Shown here: positions 59,717 through 64,000 of the stretch, in pieces
Layout of the letters: each line of letters opens with the position of its first letter
Position numbering within the stretch: position 1 is the stretch's first letter
DNA from: Sinonovacula constricta
Taxonomy: Eukaryota > Mollusca > Bivalvia > Cardiida > Solecurtidae
Assembly: GCA_007844125.1 (NCBI GenBank)
Contig: CM017567.1
Span: 45,849,778 to 45,913,777, forward strand
Length of the DNA: 64,000 nt
Direction: 5' to 3'
The notes under the pieces: generated by a model
What the model saw: the letters and a program-made list of their open reading frames with translations, nothing else
The model's database searches: none
Told to the model about the DNA's origin: nothing
Made by a program: the position numbers and the translations under genes

Positions 59717-60045
59717 CTATCTATCTCCGCGCACCCCACCACCATCTTCGCTCACCCCACCACCATCTTTGCTCACCCCACCACCATCTCCGCTCACCCA
59801 CAACCATCTTCGCGCACCCCACCACCATCTCCGCGCACCCCACCATCTCCGCGCACCCCACAACCATCTCCGCGCAACCCACCACCATCTCCACGCAAAT
59901 ACCCCACCACCATCCCCAGCACCACCATCTCCACGCAACCCCACCACAATCTCCCCGCAAACCACCACACCCCCCGCACCCCACCACCATCTTCCCGCAC
60001 TTACCACCATCTCGCACCCAGCACCGCGCCCCCTCCCCCCTCCTA
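59717..60045. repeat. CACCACCATCTCCGCGCACC minisatellite
   Basis: Irregular units of about 18-24 bp, strongly purine/pyrimidine biased with almost no G on the plus strand. Confidence 0.85.
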
Positions 60046-60297
60046 AAATTATCGGTCTATACATTTATTGACGCTATAGAATAGCATGTTTAACATGTAC
60101 ATTCTTATATTTCTTACTTATAAGCATATTATTACCAATGAAATACTAGATTTAATAGTAAAACACAAATAGATCTAGTTTCAAAAATATCTCAACACCA
60201 CATTGTGGGTTTAGTTCAGGAAGGTGTTCACTCTATCACTAATTATTTTCGTATTTTAACATTTCACTTTCATTATTCCGCAATGTAAACTTTTTTT

Positions 60298-61272
60298 AGT
60301 TTTACCGTGATGACATGCCTGACGCGGACAGACAGCTTCTACCAAGAATTTAACATTTTTTTAGTTTTACCGTGATGACATGCCTGACTCGGACAGACAG
60401 CTTCTACCAAAAATTCAACATTTTTTTAGTTTTACCGTGATGACATGCCTGACTCGGACAGACAGCTTCTACCAAAAATTCAACATTTTTTTAGTTTTAC
60501 CGTGATGACATGCCTGACTCGGACAGACAGCTTCTACCAAAAATTTAACTTTTTTTTTAGTTTTACCGTGATGACATGCCTGACTCGGACAGACAGCTTC
60601 TACCAAAAATTTAACTTTTTTTTTAGTTTTACCGTGATGACATGCATGACTCGGACAGACAGCTTCTACCAAAAATTTAACTTTTTTTTTAGTTTTACCG
60701 TGATGACATGCATGACTCGGACAGACAGCTTCTACCAAAAATTTAACTTTTTATTTTAGTTTTACCGTGATGACATGCCTGACTCGGACAGACAGCTTCT
60801 ACCAAAAATTTAACTTTTTTTAGTTTTACCGTGATGACATGCCTGACTCGGACAGACAGCTTCTACCAAAAATTTAACATATTTTTAGTTTTACCTTGAT
60901 GACATGCATGACTCGGACAGACAGCTTCTACCAAAAATTTAACTTTTTATTTTAGTTTTACCGTGATGACATGCATGACTGGGACAGACAGCTTCTACCA
61001 AAAATTTAACTTTTTATTTTAGTTTTACCGTGATGACATGCCTGACTCGGACAGACAGCTTCTACCAAAAATTTAACTTTTTATTTTAGTTTTACCGTGA
61101 TGACATGCCTGACTCGGACAGACAGCTTCTACCAAAAATTTAACTTTTTATTTTAGTTTTACCTTGATGACATGCCTGGCTCGGACAGTCAGCTTCTACC
61201 AAGAATTTAACATTTTTTTTAGTTTTACCGTGATGACATGCCTGACTCGGACAGACAGCTTCTACCAAGAAA
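60298..61272. repeat. 65-66-bp tandem array, about 15 copies
   Basis: Unit contains GTTTTACCGTGATGACATGC, TGACTCGGACAGACAGCTTC and a T-run of variable length, which explains the 62-69 bp spacing. The 66-bp units stay in frame for several copies; I treat that as incidental. Confidence 0.95.
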
Positions 61273-61920
61273 TCAAATTGTGGACAAAGCGATGACAAAA
61301 CCGTGAACAACAACACTTCACTATCAGTGAAATATTAACTCAAGTGTGTAAACGCATGTATTAAAACATGGCAAAGATATTAACGCTTTCGTTACTAACG
61401 TCCGAGACAGCAGCCGGCTGCGAACGCCCAAACTCGTCTCTGAGATTTAATAAAAATTCTCACAGAAGCTCGATAGGACAGCAGCGTTTTAATGCCCTGA
61501 TGCTACTGTTCTGTCACCGTGACATTTAACTGGACATTGGTCAAATCATTGACAGTTATGCAAGGAAATATCCTCGGCGAATGCTTCTCATGGACCCGTT
61601 GTCAAAATAAAAGTATGACTTGTCTTTGTTTTGCAGTTCTGAAATCATAATTGCTTTTGTTTTCTCACCATGCAATTATGGTTTATATAGAGTATCGAAA
61701 TATTGAACATTCAGAACGTCTCCCAATTATAGCAAAAAACTTAGGAAAGATTTTAGAAAGCATTTATCAATGTTTGTTGCTCCGGTTGATAAAACATTAT
61801 TGAAAATTCACCCCACACCCACCCCCCAAACAGAAATCATGGATCCGCCACTGACCATCTTCGAGGAGTGCCAAATGATAATGATAAAAATGATGTTTAA
61901 ATATTCACAAAGACTCGCCA

Positions 61921-62087
61921 TCAGTAGTCACTGTATTATTAGCAACTCTCAGTAGTCACTGTATTATTAGCAACTCTCAGTAGTCATTGTATTATTAGCA
62001 ACACTCAGTAGTCACTGTATTATTAGCAACTCTCAGTAGTCACTGTATTATTAGCAACTCTCAGTAGTCACTGTATTATTAGCAACT
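61921..62087. repeat. 28-bp tandem array, about 6 copies
   Basis: Unit CAGTAGTCACTGTATTATTA then GCAACTCT, nearly identical between copies. Confidence 0.93.
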
Positions 62088-62212
62088 AGATCGATGTTAC
62101 AAATTGCATAGACGGGTAATAAACATATATAAAATATATACAGTGAAACAGCAATCTGTATTTGTTTAATAATGTTCAAGCTTAACAAAAGCAATGTTCA
62201 TTGCTTGTTTAT

Positions 62213-62275
62213 TTGTTGTTGGATGTTGTTGTTGGTTGTTGCTGGTGGTGGTTGTTGTCGTTGTTGTAATTGTTG
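62213..62275. repeat. TTG/GGTTG low-complexity tract
   Basis: Repeats of GTTGTT and GGTTGTTG over about 60 bp. Confidence 0.85.
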
Positions 62276-62804
62276 CTTTGTTCAAAAAGTTCAACTGTGT
62301 TAAACTACAAGAAATAAAGGATTTTAATATTACTTCTGATAATAGTGTATTTGTAAAATTTTGTCCATAAAAAAAATTGTGTTGTTTTTAGTTAAACAAA
62401 ATGCAATGTTGTTAAACTTGTTTTTGTCATGTGAAGTTCAACAATCTAGTATAGCATGTAACGTTTGACGCATGTCTGATTATACGTCATGCGTTTACGT
62501 CAAGCATGATTAGTTTACTGATTTGGCTTAATTGAAACGCAAAAATTAAGAGAAAATAAATATTACGGCAGAATACTGAGCCTACATACAACCTAGAAAA
62601 GAGAAAATGTGGTTTTGGGGTGAGACAGAACTTGCGTGAAAAAATAGAAGTGTGTGTATAGGGAGTCGCAGCGATGGAGAAGAATGAAGAATTTATCTAA
62701 GTGGATATAAAAGTAGCATTTAAAAAAATTGCGCGAAAAGACATGACAAAAAAAAAACAACACTATTATCCAGGCAAAGCCTGTAGCGGCCATGAACTTA
62801 ACAT

Positions 62805-62960
62805 AAAGGATTGGATCCAGGGTGGATGGGGTGCATCTCTACCCCACCAACCAGATGAAAGAGTAGAGTTGTGAAAACACACACATGTAAGCTTTAAAAA
62901 CCTAAGCTTTTAAAGTGAATTGTGTCTGTTGACTATTAAGGTCGAAGTCACGGCCCCTTA
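62805..62960 (+). repeat. dispersed repeat, copy 3
   Basis: GGATTGGATCCAGGGTGG, CACCAACCAGATGAAAGAGT, CACATGTAAGCTTTAAAAAC and GGTCGAAGTCACGG match the other two copies. Confidence 0.65.
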
Positions 62961-63055
62961 CTGTGTGTGTATATATATTATCTAGTTTTTTTTCTACGGT
63001 TATGCAGCTTGATTCATACCCCCACCCCAACCAAAATCTTCTGGATCCACCCCTG

Positions 63056-63236
63056 CAGCGTGGCTCAGATAGGAAAAACATGTTTGCAGTTACGAATGGG
63101 GATTTATGTTTTACCGTTCACGCTGATCTATGGCATCATTGAGCAGCATTTGGCGAGATCTTTTCTGGTAACATTGACATATTTGGTTATTTGAGGAAAA
63201 CAGTTTGGTCCAAACTGTCGGATACCATTTTTAATG
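63056..63236 (-). mobile_element. GGTGGTATCCGACAGTTTGG repeat family, partial copy
   Basis: Runs from GCAGCGTGGCTCAGATAGG to GGTCCAAACTGTCGGATACC, reverse orientation. Confidence 0.65.
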
Positions 63237-63783
63237 GCATGGTTTAAATAAGAAAACCAACAATAATTTTGTTATCGTTAATACTCAATACAAATTAAAC
63301 ATATATTATAAAAGTTAGACATATCAATTAGTGTACGATAACATTTGACTTATTTTGACTATATTTGATGCTGGGAGTGTTGTTTGGTAACTTTTCTTGA
63401 TCAGACCAAGTATTACAGGGATAGAAATATCTTCTAGTAGAAAATGTATTATTTTAATTGTTTGCAGTCATACAGCTGCTATTATCTAAAACTTGACTTT
63501 CAGAGTGATAATCTACTTTAATGCCTGGTATTATCACCCATGCCGCTGCGTCAATGTGTTCTTTGTTGTTTGTGTATTTGTTTGTTTGTTTTTTGTATGT
63601 TTTTTATTAGTTTTTGTTTTTTGTTGTTGTTTTTGTGTTAATAAAATATTTTCAAAATATCATAGAAAATGATACTGTTTTACAAAAATGCCTACAATGT
63701 ATTTGTTATTTGAGGAATTATTAAAGTGAATGTCGTCGGCAAATTGCCATTCACTTGGATGAATTAGAAAAAAATCCAATAAA

Positions 63784-63908
63784 TGATGGAGGAGACAGAA
63801 AAAAAGGCGGAGAAATTTGCAGAGTTAGTTGACAATGTAACTAACAACCTAAATGAGACATATAGAACTGTTGATTTGAGAGACGGTATATCAAACATAA
63901 AGATATAA
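63784..63908 (+). CDS. possible short exon, unknown
   Basis: An open stretch of 40 codons (MEETEKKAEKFAELVDN...) has charged, helix-like composition unlike the surrounding AT-rich DNA, and contains GAGACG|GTATAT as a possible donor. The following 100 bp repeat GACGGTATATCAAACATAA once. It may be a first exon of a gene running off the window. Confidence 0.3.
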
Positions 63909-64000
63909 ATATGTGCAGATAAATTTGTCTTAAAACATGCTTAGGCCCTATATGAAGAAGGTGAAGAGGAAGAAGAAGAAGACGGTATATCAAACATAAC

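Noticed and set aside
59637..60071. 144-codon Pro/His-rich frame
   Set aside because: Translation of the CACCACCATCTCC minisatellite; no signal peptide or other support.
60445..60759. Repeating open frame LTRTDSFYQKFNFFFSFTVMTC
   Set aside because: Artefact of the 66-bp tandem units, which happen to be a multiple of 3; frame breaks where units are 62-65 bp.

Overview
This is eukaryotic nuclear DNA: AT-rich, gene-poor, with intron-split genes (GT...AG borders, polypyrimidine tracts), long microsatellites, satellite arrays, tRNA-headed SINEs and many short inverted-repeat transposons. The repeat style and the coding fragments (YqaJ-SWIM-PHD protein, GT92 glycosyltransferase, tyrosine-recombinase-like/SANT protein) suggest a lophotrochozoan, most likely a bivalve mollusc. 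That assignment is inference; no marker gene proves it.

Layout. 0-6.5 kb: dispersed repeats and small inverted-repeat elements. 6.5-13.4 kb (minus): scattered exons of a decaying tyrosine-recombinase-like/SANT gene with a premature stop and a SINE inserted in an exon. 14-18.6 kb: several MITEs. 20.2-21.0 kb (minus): terminal exon of a GT92 glycosyltransferase, broken by a stop and a frameshift. 22.1-27.6 kb: a satellite of about 150 copies of a 37-bp unit, containing a 61-unit (2,257 bp) higher-order duplication. 27.9-28.2 kb (minus): dead RNase H fragment of a non-LTR retrotransposon directly beside the satellite. 30.5-37.8 kb (minus): an eight-exon gene whose splice phases all agree, encoding a 716-residue secreted protein with the clusterin five-plus-five cysteine pattern, a central proline/glutamine-rich insert, a furin-like site and a GPI-anchor-like tail. 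42-44.4 kb: a second 37-bp array and very long CT/TG tracts. 45.6-46.2 kb (minus): a small secreted proline-rich protein. 55.2-57.8 kb (plus): an intact four-exon gene for a 574-residue SWIM-YqaJ-PHD protein. 59.7-62.1 kb: three more tandem arrays. The rest is intergenic repeat-rich DNA.

The genes do not form an operon or an obvious pathway. The most notable item is the clusterin-like gene: its Cys spacing (11, 3, 5, 7 then 11, 7, 3, 11) nearly reproduces vertebrate clusterin (11, 3, 5, 8 then 10, 7, 3, 8), but it carries an added low-complexity insert and a predicted membrane anchor. Exon structures were deduced by eye from splice signals and reading-frame continuity; no transcript or database search was available.
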